This document shows positions 22,754-34,195 of a stretch of 64,000 nucleotides of DNA, in pieces. The DNA is from Hsuehochloa calcarea (taxonomy: Eukaryota > Streptophyta > Magnoliopsida > Poales > Poaceae), in contig CM070606.1 in the NCBI GenBank assembly GCA_036346395.1, forward strand, positions 21,128,915 to 21,192,914. The letters are read 5' to 3'. The first letter of the stretch is position 1; each line of letters begins with the position of its first letter. The notes under the pieces were generated by a model. It saw only the letters and a list, made by a program, of their open reading frames with translations, had not been told where the DNA came from and did no database searches. A program made the position numbers and the translations under genes.

Positions 22754-23331
22754 TTAGCCTTTCTCTTTGCTCTTTAATGTCTCCTTGGGCCTTGTCTCGT
22801 CATTGTCTATCTTCAAAGCACCTTGACGAGGACCAAGATGTAATGTCCTTCGTGTTCCTCTCCATGGAAAGGAGTACCGCATGACGGGCGTGATGCAACT
22901 AGATGTATGTCTTTGTTCTTTCAACCAATATGCACCAATCACCAACGAACATGCTCTCATATGCATAGGAATCACGTCACAAGTAACAACAACGATATAC
23001 CCATCCAAAGAAAATTTTACCTCCACTTGTTTTGTGATCGGAATGTGCTTGAACCTCCAAAGCAATAGATATGGCTCGGATGTGGCTTTGTGATCAACCC
23101 CAATCATCCACAAGTGTTTGGCTTGCGGCGTTTGTCAAGCTTCCCGTGATCGATCATCATAGCACAATCTGTGTTCCCCACTCGACACCGATTGAAGAAT
23201 ATGTAGCTCGGATCGTGGAGTGGATCCTCCTCACATTGATCTATAGTGTAGCCAATTGCATGACCAACTTCATGTCCTTCATTATCGCCCATGTCGATAC
23301 TTGATCTTCGTAGCAACGGCACCGTGAACAA
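22754..23331 (-). pseudogene. Element C first retropepsin copy
   Basis: Frames 23104-23331 and 22754-23113 (minus) give RVGNTDCAMMIDHGKLDKR, where DHG replaces the expected DGG or DSG. After a shift they give PYLLLWRFKHIPITKQVEVK, FSLDGYIVVVTCDVIPMH and ACSLVIGAYWLKEQRH. Order and spacing match the second copy, so the interior holds two diverged protease modules in tandem. The altered active site and frameshift make this copy inactive. The N-terminal part near 23300 corresponds to the start right after the primer site. Confidence 0.6.
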
Positions 23332-23346
23332 TCAAGCTCGATACCA

Positions 23347-24229
23347 CGATACGGATCCACCTAGTTGATTAGATGAATCGATTGTTGGCCCAATCTTTCA
23401 CTGCGATCGAAGTTCAAGAGCAATCTCACAAACCAATTCGGTGAATTGAATTGTAAGAAAATCAATATACTCACAAACCAATCTAATGGATTGAATTGCA
23501 AGTAGTAGCGTTAGGTGAATAGTACTCCGAAACACGAGATAGATATCTTGATCTTGCTCTCAATCTTTCTCCTCAATCTCTCCAACTCATATCACGACTC
23601 AAGAACACACGATATGCGCCAAAGCGGCTTTTCGATTTTTATTATCTAAATCATGACTTGTCCTCCATATGGTGCGGCCATGGGGGTTTATATAGCCTCC
23701 CACGCAAGCACAAAAATCGGATGAACAAAGGTCCGAATTTGCTACGATGAAGTGTCCGATTCATCATTCACGTGAACGATAATCGAGTGGGATTCATCGC
23801 TCACGTGAACGATAATCGAACCAAAAAATACTTTCTTTTTTTAATTAGAATTTAAACTATTCTAGTTTTGGAATAAAATATTAATCACCAATTGGTATGC
23901 GAATTGGATCCAAATCAACCAACCCACATGCCATGTTCTGGCGTCTTCTCCATGCATTGCCAAATCTCCTCTTGGTTTCCCTTGTGTTGTGGGCTTTCCT
24001 TCTCTTAGCTTCTTGCACGAACTTGTTCCACGCACTTGATGCTTCTTCCGACGTAATGCAACCCTTTGCCGCCATACCACCACATGTCTTTCTTGATCGC
24101 GCATGCGCTAGGGTTTTATCCCGAGAGAACGTCCCCTCTCGTTGGCCAGCATCCCCATCCATCCTATCGGCCTTCACAACATTTTGTTTTACCTTTTGCA
24201 ATGCTTTGGTTGTAGATATGGCCGTATCA
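23347..24229 (-). repeat. Element C 5' LTR (883 bp)
   Basis: Partner of 21174-22060; the last base of the terminal CCGTATCA is changed to G where it meets the primer site. It shares the TATA box (GCTATATAAACCCC, about 23690) and the start TGATACGGCCATATC. Confidence 0.92.
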
Positions 24230-24378
24230 ATCATATTCATTCATCAATAATCATTTATAAATTATAATCACCATGAGTATCACACATGACACATCACAAA
24301 TTCACAGTATTCATCAATCACCATTCAAGCATTCACAATCCAATTCTTACCTTTTCCTTTCGACTTAGGAGGAGCCAT

Positions 24379-24848
24379 CTTGAATCTTGATTTCTATTTT
24401 CTACCTCTTCCCACTTCTACTAACTCCCTAGTCCGCCCCCTACTCCCCAATCCCCCCCACTCAATCCTCCATTCCTATTTCCTTAATTCTACCCCTACTA
24501 CTAACTCCCCAGCCCCCACTCAATCCTCCGTTCGGCCCCTTCTACTAACTCCCGATCGGCCCCTACTCCCAAATTTCCCACTCAATCATCCATTCCTATT
24601 TCCTCCTCACCTCACGCCTCACGGCCAGGCCCACACCGCCACGGCCTCTCCCTCACGGCTCACGCGGCACCAGCACACCCTTACCTCACGGCTCCAGGCT
24701 CCTCCTCCCTTCTACTCCCCGGTTCCCCGGCGCGGCCTGGTGGAGCTCCTCCTGGCGCCACCTCGGCCCGGCCGGGCTCATTTGGAGCTCCTCCACAGTT
24801 CCCCACGGCCACCGCAGCTCGGGCCTCCGGCTCCGGCTAGAGTTCCTC
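24379..24848. other. 5' leader/promoter side of the TTF-type gene
   Basis: Upstream of the minus-strand start at 24378 lies a C/T-rich tract (24400-24620) with three related copies of CACTCAATC(A/C)TCC, then a GC-rich part. The sequence is interrupted at 24848 by the solo LTR and resumes at 28947. I see no further coding exon. Confidence 0.4.
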
Positions 24849-27800
24849 TGTAACATCCCAAATATGGATTTGTATTTCAAATGTAAGAAAATAAGAAGAA
24901 ATTAAAACTTTTCTTGCATCTTGAAGCCCTTGGTCATTCCTGTAATTCTTTCAAAAAGAATTATGGAAAATCAAAATTAAATCTTCATTTGACTCTAATC
25001 AAAAACCTTTGTGGCATAGATCTTGTGCCAAACTTTTGGAAACATTTTTCCTGAGTTATAGGGAGGCTTGGCAACACCTTTGAATTATCTCATGATTTTT
25101 AGAAATTATTTGATAATTTTTGGAGGCAAGTCAAAATTGGTCAAATCCTATTTCCCCTCTTCTGGAATTTCTGGAGAAAAATTCAGTGCCTGAAAATCTC
25201 GAAAAATTTTATGAGAGGTTTCTCCTGCTGTCAGCAAGCTCCAGTTAAAATTTTATAAATTTTGGAGTTTGTTTGCCACCTCAAATAATTCCTCAAAAAT
25301 CAAATATTTAGGATTCAAATTCTAACTGGTTTGCACTGTTCCTCGGGTTCGAACCGGACTCGGGCTCGAGCCACTGGACTCGGTCCAGTCAACTAATCGC
25401 ACCGGCGCGGTCGATCGGGTGTGCGGGTTGTGAGCCGTTGGATCGGCATCGAATGGTCCTCGACCAGCCGAACGATGGAATCATTTTAATCCACTCGATC
25501 TAACTCAGCCGTTGGATCGGCATCGAACGGTCCTCGACCAGCCGAACGATGGAATTGTTTTAATCCACCCAATCTTACTCAGCCGTTGGATCGGCATCGA
25601 ACGGTCCTCGACGGCCGAACGATGGAATCGTTTTAATCCACCGATCTAACTTTCGGTAGTTCGATTTCAATCCGACGGTCGACACGTCGTCTCCTTCCTC
25701 CGACAGCGCGCGCGTGAGCCCAGCCATGGCGTGCGCAGAGGAGAAACGCCGCGCGTCCAGTCCACTCCTCGGTCGCCTTTAAACGCTATCTCTACGCGCA
25801 TTTAATGCCCGTCGCGCTCCTCCCTCAGACGTCCACTCTCCAACTGCTCCCGTCACCCTCTCGCGCTCAAATGGCCAGGTTGACCCGAGCGGGATATCGC
25901 CGTTGCTCTCGGCCATCCTCCGCTATTTAAGCTCCATTGTTTCTCCCTTAGCTTCCTTTAGCACCTCCGCAACTCTAGCTAGCACTCACAAGTCCGCTGG
26001 AGCTGCAGATCCTCGGTAATCCCTCGGCCGCCATTGTCGGTTTTGGAGCTTCAGTGGAGTCGGTGCAGCGAGGTTTTCTTCTTGGTCTTTGCTCCTCTGC
26101 TCCCCCTTTACCCTCTCAAGCTTAACCTCACTCAATTCGGTTCAATTTGCTCGTGGCTTGGCTGGTCGGATTGCCCCAATTTCACCAAATCGGCATTCTT
26201 CTTCGCCGGCGACTTGGCTCTCCTCGGTGCATCCTTTGCGCTCAGGTAACTCCTCTTTAGTCCTTAGTGGCCTGGCACCTGCTCCCTTGAACCGCAGCTG
26301 AGCGCATTTTCCGTTTTCGTTTTCGTCACTTTGCGGCCACTTCGGTTCTCTCCGGCTTGCCGGCGTTCTAGACCACCGCAGCTAAATCCATTGGTACCAT
26401 TAGGTGTGCAATGAGGTTTGGAACCCATTTTGGGCACTTGCTCGCACCGCCGCGGCCAGAGCCGCCGGCGGCGAGCCGTCCTTCCCCGTCGTTTTTGCCG
26501 GACGAAAACAGGACGGGTGTTTTGAACTTGAGTCGATGCGGACCGTCGATCCTAAGATCTACGACTCGGGATCACGCTAAAATTTGAATTCGTCGCGCGT
26601 CTCGGTCGTGACCCGTTGGATCCAGATCCAACGGTTGACGAGTAGGGTCTCTCGGCCGCCCGCGCGCTCGGATCCACATGGCCCGTTGGATCCAGATCCA
26701 ACGGTTGGCAAGTAGGGTTTCGACGACCAAGCTGCGTCAGTAGAGTCGCGACCGTTGGATCCAAGATCAACGCTCCACGATCGTCCACGTCATTTCAAAT
26801 TTCTGATTTTCCCGAAAGGATTTATTTATCAACTGAAAAATGTGATGACTTGTAAAATGCATAACTAATTCATTTTAATTCCTTTTTGGGAGATTCAAAT
26901 TTGGTGGGTTATGTTTTCAACTGAACTTTAATCTAAAAATATTTTCGACACCAGTATAGCTCCAGAAAATTTTGCTAATGAATAGTAGCATTTTTGATTT
27001 ATAAAAGCTGAGTAAAATTGATTTGGTCATATATTTGGCATCAAGAATCCAAATCAATTGGTTCTTGTTGCTAAATTCTTTATAAATCAGTACCTTGCTA
27101 CTGTAAAAATTTTAGAATTTTTAGAGAAAGTTTACTATTGGGTCTTTGTGTTTTCTTCGTTCTTATCGGTTGTTTTTCGCTTTCTCGTTAGGATCCGAAG
27201 AGCACGTTGACAATATAATTGATCCTCAGCAACATCTTGACCCACAGCAAACAGGCAAGCAGTTTGATCATGTTAATCCCAGTATTTTTCAAGTCTAATA
27301 TATTGATTTCAACTTGTATGTATGCATTGCTATTTTTATGTTAAATTATGGTTAGAATCCTATAGTTGCATAATCTGTAGGAATTGATTCTCCTTTACTA
27401 CCATGAGCCTAGGCTACTTGCTGTGATTGGAGTTCGATGGATGAGCTCTCGTCACTTAGTAGATTGCGAATTGAAACTGCTTACAAATGCTTAGTCGGTA
27501 GTAATGGGTGATCATCGATTTTAGTCGATGATCTTGATCACACATCTAAATATTACTCCTTTATGTCTAGCACTTGTGCTTTGTTATTTTGTAAAGTAAA
27601 AAATCTGAAAATGAAACATTGTTTTAGACTTGGGCAAGTGGTTGGATGGTGGGTTATTGGGTTTGTGGATGTCTTGCCTAAGTCAACAAGGACCGAACAT
27701 CTTGTATCACACTCTCCAAGCATTTTTGCGTGCTAACCACGCGAGAGGGATATGGGACCTCTCTTGACTAAGTACTTTGGCGTGTGTTATCTCCGAGTCG

Positions 27801-28946
27801 CAGTAGGGGGTTGTGTGCGTTGTGTGAAAAAGGAAATGTGTTCTTGTGTTGGGTGTGCGGTGGTGGAGATTCCGTAGGCTCTCCACCTCGAGGAGCATTG
27901 TAGTTGTCCAAGGCTTTACCTGAGACGGGTAGTTGACCGAGGCTTTACAATGACTCCGACACAACGTATGGGTTTCTATCCATACGGGCGACTCGTAGTT
28001 AATGCCCAATATTGAAAATATCTCGTAGGACTTAGCTGTGCCGGCATACCAAAGGAAGTATGCTAATCATGTGGCAAAAAGGCGGTCTGGCGTGTGGGTA
28101 CATTGGTACACCCCTGCAGGGTATAAAACTATTCGAATAGCCTCGTCCTAGGTTATGGACACGCTTGGTTAGGTTTTGCAAGAGTTAGACTACAACCTTT
28201 TAAATTAAAATTTAACATGGTTGGCATGAATGGGTAATTCATGCTATTGTTGTGGTGACTAATGGTTTAGTCACTTCCAGGATTGTTGTTGTCTTCTATC
28301 TACTGTTATATTGTTGTCTTTTACGGTTATTTGAACATTAAAAACAGATGTGTTAACTTGCTTTCAAATGTACTACATTATTGCAAATAAACATTGCTTT
28401 GTGCTGAAAACGAAACATACAGCCTCCACTTAAATAAACATGCATGTAGCATATGTATAGGTCTCACTCTACACGTAAGTCTTACGGAGTAAAATTTTTG
28501 TACTCATTTGCTTTGCTTAACTATTTGTTGCAGAGGAGGAAGGTGAGCCCCAAGGGCATCACTTTTGTGAAATGTGCTGTGGATTCGACGACTAGCTTGG
28601 CGGTTCGGTCGGTTGCCTTATGGGTTAAAGGCACACTGATTGACTCTTTTGGTTTATGGCCATCTTATGGCACTTTTGCTTTATTGCTCAATTTCTTTTG
28701 TATATGTCATTTGGCGGTCGGCCTCTCTTTTATAATAACTATCCTTTATTTATGTTATCTTATGGTTTGTTGCTTTGCTTCGGTTCTATTTGAATGAATG
28801 GAATTGATGCATGAATTTTGTAAAGATGTGTGTATACTGCATTTCTGGGAAGTATACATGTCTCGAAGACACGGGTTATTTTGTTTGTGATGCTAGGGTC
28901 AATTGGTGACTAAGCCTTACAAGCCCAATAATCCGGGGTCCTCACA
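24849..28946 (+). mobile_element. 4.1-kb solo LTR (gypsy-type long LTR)
   Basis: It starts TGTAACATCCCAAATATGG, ends CCGGGGTCCTCACA and is flanked by a perfect 5-bp duplication TCCTC (24844-24848 and 28947-28951). No internal domain or second LTR is present, so this is a solo LTR left by unequal recombination. Inside are a TATA-like GCTATTTAAGCTCC (about 25921), a 74-bp tandem array (25434-25650), palindromic GTTGGATCCAGATCCAAC units (about 26615 and 26685) and small open frames with no recognised domain (for example 28453-28797). Very long LTRs of this start and end are known from rice gypsy families such as RIRE3/RIRE8; the exact family is not assigned. Confidence 0.85.
25434..25650. repeat. 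74-bp tandem repeat, three copies, inside the solo LTR
   Basis: Units start at 25434, 25508 and 25582 with GCCGTTGGATCGGCATCGAA and include CGAACGATGGAAT. They lie about 270-490 bp upstream of the TATA-like box, so could be promoter-proximal enhancer-type repeats. Confidence 0.9.
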
Positions 28947-31296
28947 TCCTCCTGGCGCCGCGCTCTCCTGGCTGGCTGGCTCCTGCCCCTGTCGGAGTGC
29001 GGCGAGTGCGGGGTGCCGGCTTGCCGCGGTGCCGCCTGCCGCTGTCGCCTAGTAGCCTAGGGTTTGAGGTTTGGATTTTTGCAAATTGGATTGGGGATTT
29101 GGGGAACCGGGGAATAGAGGAAGAAGTGAACGGAGAGATGTAATAAGATGCAGATGGATTTAACTGGCTGGGCATGGGCCGTAGGCCTTCTTTAGGCCGT
29201 GGCCTCCCGCCTCCTCCTTTGGACTCTCAGATGGCTAATGGCATTGGCCGTCTAAGAGACCGAGACTCCGAGTCACTGATCTGAGGGAAAGGGGGGTGGG
29301 GTCGCCGGCATCGGCTATCATGGGCCGCCGTCCAGGCTTACTCGATCGCTGGTGCGCCTGCCAGCGTGATAACTACCCTTATTGTTTTAGAAACATCGTA
29401 TTGCCGTGTTACGTACCGGTATCACGTACTCGGATAACTTAAAATAATACTATTAGTCCCGCCCCGCACAAGAATTAGTCCTAGTTCGCCGTTGATTTTT
29501 GTTGACAATGACTGCATGTAGCAGATCCAACATTGGTGTTTACTGATGCGAATGTCTACGCTCTATCAAGCCTCAGATGTCTTTGTTAAATTTGTAACAT
29601 GTGCAGGTAACGCGCACACGTTTGTATGGCATGGTTGATGTGAGTGCGGTATGTGTTGATTGTGTGCTCTAAAAACGATTTAAGTTTTTCTTAAAAAGAA
29701 TGGCAAAGTGCTTTACAAACAAATGTCAGCAATCAGCCCTATTTGGTCGGATCCGACTTTTAGTTCTATAATAAAAATGTAGGCATTTTTTATTTTTGTT
29801 TCCACTCGTGTTAGGGAAGAGATAGGGGCCGGCCTGGATGAGTTGTAAGATGGGTGGAGATGAGGTCCATAGTGGTAACGACTGAATCCACAAGAAGAGA
29901 CAATCAGTTGAAGGCCACCAGGAAACACAGAAAAATCCGAGTCATGCATCACGTTACACCTCACGAGTTGCAACTGCTCCTCTCAGAACGCATATATATC
30001 CAACACAAAGGCCGGAACATTTCTCCTTTTGCGAGAATAAAACTTTTAGCCTACAAAATGGAGTCGGCCGTGTTCTACATGTTAAAAAAAAGAGAGAGTA
30101 CCTTGTTGGAAATTAGGTCGTGTTGCCCTAAACTTTCCAGAGGGCTAATCACGAAAAGATCGGAAAGGGAGACTGGGTGCAGTGCCGGTTGGACGACAAG
30201 CTAGCGAATTGTCGAACAATTGCAAAGATAAATTTAACAAAACAAATCCAAACAGCAATTGATCAAGCATCCAGCGTCCTGGACCAGGACAAGAGCAAGG
30301 AGCTCCCATACAACTCCATTGGTTAATCACCAGCTTGTTGGATCCAACCAGGCCCCCATTGCAACCTTTTGGTCAAGCTAGCATGTGAATTTGCCTTAGA
30401 TTCTCATTCTTTGGTCGGCGCACGCATGCTTCTTGCCTTCTCTCTCTCTCTCTCTCTCATATAATGATCATACATGTTAGATAGCACACAACACCAAACA
30501 GATCAGAATGGATCTGGCCTAGCTAGGCCAACATTAATTCTTGGCATGGAATAATGCTAGCCAGGCACATTAGATAAGAGAAGAGAACATAATTCCCGGC
30601 TGATGATGTGGTGGTGACAAGAATTTCAGGTGCTAGCTCACTCACCTTTGTTCCGTTGTGGATGGAATTGAGCAGCATGACAACACTAGCTACCACAGTG
30701 GTGCATGCGTCGTGTCTGTCCTGCGGCTAAGCTTTTCTCTGTCGTCGTTAACTCTTGAGAGAGAACTACAGTTTATTTCATTAGCTGAGATGATGCTGGT
30801 GGTGAGCCCGGAAGCAAGATGGAGGTGATGTCAGCTTGAGGAATTTAATTAGGATCAAGTCGGTCGGCGTTGGACGGCCCTCCAAACCGGCCAACAGGCA
30901 ATCATGGTTCTCCCGGAGTGCCAAAAAAACCTTATCCGCCATGAAAACTATATCAAAACCGGCCAGGAGATCGAGCGAAACATGCATATCTTTTGTACAA
31001 TGTTGAACATGTTTTCTACATTACTTTTAAGAGCTTACTTGTAACATTTTGCATATTTAAATGTAATAATAATTGAATGTTCCATGCATATGCCTGTAAT
31101 TTGAAACTGTTCTCTCCGGTCTCCACTAATCTTGACAGAAAGTTGTGTCAAGATTTGGCGGATAAAGAGGGGAAACTATTATAAACTTGCATGATATACA
31201 TATACTAGTAAATTCTTTCCAGTGAAAATTATATCGTCGAAATTTCGCCGGAAACCGCTGTTATTAGTGGGATCTGATAAATTTTTATACTAGGTA
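28947..31296. other. Unannotated intergenic sequence
   Basis: 28947-29300 continues the GC-rich upstream region of the TTF-type gene. The rest is AT-rich, with a short CT microsatellite (about 30438-30460). A minus-strand frame at 30781-30987 (68 codons, DKVFLALRENHDCLLAGLEG) is unrecognised and unsupported by splice signals. No other structure seen. Confidence 0.3.
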
Positions 31297-31695
31297 CACT
31301 ACTACAAAAAGACTAATACTAGACGTCTCATCACAGACGGTTGACCAAAACAGTCTGTATTACATGCAATCATATATGATTTTGGTTTAGAGACCATTTG
31401 TGTTACTGGCTATGCTAAAAACCATTTGTGAAGATGTAATATCACAAATGTGTCATGTTGAAAACTGTCTGTGAAGTATCACATACGGTTCTGGCAAAGA
31501 ACCGTATGTGATATTTCGTAATATCATAGACGGTCTTTTGTCAGAACCATTTGTGATACTTCACAGACGGTTTTCAACATGAACCGTCTGTAACTTCCCG
31601 TCCTCACCACAGACGATTTGTATTAAAAATCGTATGTAATAAGTATCACTGACGGTTTGATAATAGAATTGTCTATGATATCCCTTTATTAGTAG
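31297..31695. mobile_element. CACTA-type MITE (about 399 bp)
   Basis: Left end CACTACTACAAAAAGACTAAT; right end read in reverse is CCTACTAATAAAGGGATAT, an imperfect inverted repeat lacking the final TG. The interior is full of TCACAGACGGTT and AACCGTCTGTAA-type motifs in both orientations, the same subterminal motif as the CACTA end at 5682-5950. No coding capacity. The 3-bp target duplication is not clear. Confidence 0.65.
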
Positions 31696-31715
31696 GAGCC
31701 CGCTAGGGTTTACGC

Positions 31716-32222
31716 TAGGGCTGGAAAAAAAAGCTCGAGGCACGCGAGCCTGCTCAAGCTCGTTGCGAGCCGACCCGGCTCGGCTCGAGCTCGTGAATTT
31801 TCGAGCCGAGCCGAGCCGGACTTTCAACTCCGTGAAGATTCGAGCCGAGCTCGAGCCATCTCGCGAGCCAAACGAGCCGGACGCAACTCCATATAATCAT
31901 ATTATGCCTTTGTTTCTGGGCTTGGAGAGTCCCTATAAATCTATGATGAATGCTTGTATAGTTGTATGGATTATGGATTGTTATATTTCTCATTTAGTTT
32001 ATGATGATTGGATTTTGAATTGATGATAAATGGCTCATATAATTATATTATTCTGTCTTTGTTTTTGGGTTTGGCGAGCCCCGGCTTGAACGAGCTTTTC
32101 GAGCTGGCTCGAGCTTTTTTTCGAGCCAAGCCGAGCCGGCTTTCGAGCTCGTTTTCCAAACGAGCCGAGCCGAAGCTCAGACTGAGCCTGGGCGAGCTTG
32201 GCTCGGCTTGTTTCCAACCCTA
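31716..32222. mobile_element. hAT-type non-autonomous element (507 bp), GAGCC-rich
   Basis: Terminal inverted repeats TAGGGCTGGAAA and TAGGGTTGGAAA. Flanks GTTTACGC (31708-31715) and GTTTACAC (32223-32230) form an 8-bp duplication with one mismatch. Both arms are packed with CGAGCCGAGCC / GGCTCGGCTCG motifs around an AT-rich core. No coding sequence. The motif density would let each arm fold back on itself. Confidence 0.75.
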
Positions 32223-32230
32223 GTTTACAC

Positions 32231-34195
32231 CCTAACTCATCACTCCCCGACACCCTAACTCTCGCCCGTTCCCCTCCCCATCCGAGAGCCACAACCTCGA
32301 CATCGCCGCCCGAAGCCTCCTCCCCGACGGCCGCCCCCAAGTCGTGCCTTCTCCCCGACCCCATCGCTGACGCCACCCTTCTTCCTGTCGCTATTAGTTG
32401 TGACACCACGGTTCACTTCATAAGACACTGCATAAGACACTCTTACGATAAGAGTGTCTTGTGAGTGTCACCGTCGTGGCACAACTACGGTGACACTGCT
32501 GCCACCAGTCCAATCGATCTTCCCCTGACCAAATCCACCTCCCCGCCGCCAGATCTATCTTCCCCTCTTTGTCCTTCCCCGGCGTGCACGACCCTGCCGA
32601 CTACCTCTCCACCGACCTCGGCCTAGGCTACCTCACCACCGACACCGACGATGTCGAGGTAAGACAGATCTATCACTTATTAGTTTTTGCTGTTGGTATT
32701 CATGTGAACCGAGCTGTTGCGACGTGTGTTGTGGTGTTGTGGCGACGTCGAGCTGCAATGTGTGTTGTAGTGTTGGGAAAATTTTGTTTGTGATTCATAT
32801 TTGAAGATGCTTTCGTTCTGTTGTGCTTGTGCTATTACCAAAAATCGGATATTAGTACCAATTGACTTGTCAAAATCAATTAGATCAAAATCAATTAGTC
32901 TTTTGCTGGCTATCATTGCATCAAAAACTGACTATACTCTACAAAGATTAAGTTGCTTATGTGTTAATCTAGCACAATCATTGATTTCATGGTTCTGTGA
33001 GAATTACAACCAAGCTGTTTCACTTGTGAGATTATTTTCAAGGATTTCATGGTTCCATAGATATGAATATGATATGCATATATCTTTACTATAGTACCTG
33101 TCCTAGCTCTTGATGTCTAGTATGGTTGTTCAATAACTCCTCTCCAGCGGTGGCTCTTCCTCCCCAGCGACATGTTCTTCCCCGGAGACCTCTTCTTCCC
33201 CGGTGACCTCTTCTTCCCCGGGCGACCTATTCCATTCCATTCCCTCCCCTTGCTCTATGATCTGGGTGATGATAATGTGAGCTATGGTGGGTGTTCTGTG
33301 ATGGTTGGATGATATGGGTGAGTTCTCTGTGTATGATGTTGATTCATAAGATGTGGTTTGGATGGGGCAAAATATCAGTCTGTACACATACAAATTTTTG
33401 TATATGTAACTAATCTTATGATATGTTCCTATATGGTATTCTGTTTTTGAAAGCTGCAATTAACTTTTCAGATTTGTAAAGGTTAGGCTAATTTGTAAAG
33501 CTACAATTAACATTCAAATTTTTGTAATTTTTACTTAGCTTGTGCCTCTGATCATCAATTATTTATTAATTGGTGTGTATTCAATTCCAAAACAAGACAA
33601 AATGAGTTAAAAACTACTACACACCTCTTCACCTACCTCTCACCATTTATTTCACCTTTCTCTGTGTAACCGTGTTCATGTCGGTGATCTCCTCCCTTCC
33701 ATCACAAGTACATCCCACCATTCCATTCTTGATCTCTTTTCTATAAAATGTCCAAGCACTGGCTGCTTATGCCTTCAAAACTGGCTTCGTAGTCCCCTTT
33801 TAGCTAACTCGAGGCCTGAATTCATCTAGCTAGCTCATTCCTTGGGCGTTCATCCTAAACGTGCAGGAGAAACCACGGGCTACTTCATGGAACCTGACAC
33901 ACTGGAGTTTGTGATTTGATTCATGCCAATCCTTTAAGTGCTTTGTAGAATTCTCCTAAACTATGGCCTCAGAAGTAATAGCAGTAGAACTGAAGTTAAA
34001 GTTATTAATTACAAGTATGTAATTGTCTTTAAACCCAACAAAAACACCAAACAACTTGAGTTCTGGTTTATATGTAAGAATGGTCTCACCATAGAACTTG
34101 ACATCAATGAATGGTTGGCTGCTGATACATGATGCCACTTCCCAGTCGGAATACCTGCGCATCCATGCCACTTTCTGCCACTTTCTGAGCATAGT
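32231..34195. other. Unannotated sequence left of element F
   Basis: GC-rich at 32231-32660, then AT-rich. It contains a perfect hairpin (32434-32460) and an 18-bp-period repeat with CTTCTTCCCCGG (about 33166-33225). A minus frame at 33956-34207 with YGETILTYKPELKLFGVF faintly recalls the strand-rich C-terminal part of a rice DUF1618/F-box-associated family, but I cannot support it. The left flank of F ends with ATAGT. Confidence 0.3.
32434..32460. other. Perfect 12-bp-stem hairpin
   Basis: AAGACACTCTTA, loop CGA, then TAAGAGTGTCTT. Outer flanks (GTTGTGACACCACGG and the reverse of GTCGTGGCACAAC) pair partly, extending the fold to roughly 100 nt. Confidence 0.7.

Larger units (their letters stand above)
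21174..24229 (-). mobile_element. Element C: complete 3,056-bp non-autonomous gypsy-type LTR element
   Basis: LTRs at 23347-24229 (5', minus orientation) and 21174-22060 (3') are about 885 bp and very similar. A perfect 5-bp target duplication ATCAT lies at 21169-21173 and 24230-24234. The primer site TGGTATCGAGC (23336-23346, minus) abuts the 5' LTR. The polypurine tract AAGAAAGGGAGGA (about 22061-22074, minus) abuts the 3' LTR. LTRs run TGATACGG..CCGTATCA, an 8-bp inverted terminal repeat. The 1.29-kb interior encodes only protease-like pieces, no gag, RT or integrase, so it depends on another element. It sits in intron 1 of the TTF-type gene. Confidence 0.92.
19797..24378 (-). pseudogene. 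TTF-type zinc finger / DUF4371 protein gene (hAT-related), disrupted
   Basis: Minus-strand exons are 24351-24378 (MAPPKSKGK), 20073-21064 and 19797-19985. Exon 1 ends in phase 1 with donor GTAAGA and exon 2 completes GKDLKSYFTIVSSLSGS. Exon 2 has an in-frame TAG at about 20907, then the TTF finger (WLEYSVEKDVVYCFYCFLF) and the DUF4371 core (CAQMVTKVILDEIGGSFFSV, LIDES). Exon 3 gives RFLGLKHVKDTTADALKGAL and GQGYDGASDMRGEFNGL before the LTR of D. These proteins are ZMYM1-like relatives of hAT transposases. The C-terminal hAT dimerisation part is absent. Element C lies in intron 1, D in exon 3. The exon 2 donor appears to break the frame. Could be a decayed transposon or a domesticated gene. 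Confidence 0.8.

Noticed and set aside
24380..24853. 157-codon plus-strand Pro/Thr/Leu-rich frame
   Set aside because: Low-complexity C/T-rich leader of the minus-strand TTF-type gene, interrupted by the solo LTR; no start context or domain.
25434..25650. CRISPR-like array (three regular repeats)
   Set aside because: The repeats are contiguous 74-bp tandem units without spacers, in a plant LTR.
28453..28797. 114-codon frame within the solo LTR
   Set aside because: Leu/Phe/Cys-rich AT-driven frame with no domain; inside LTR sequence.
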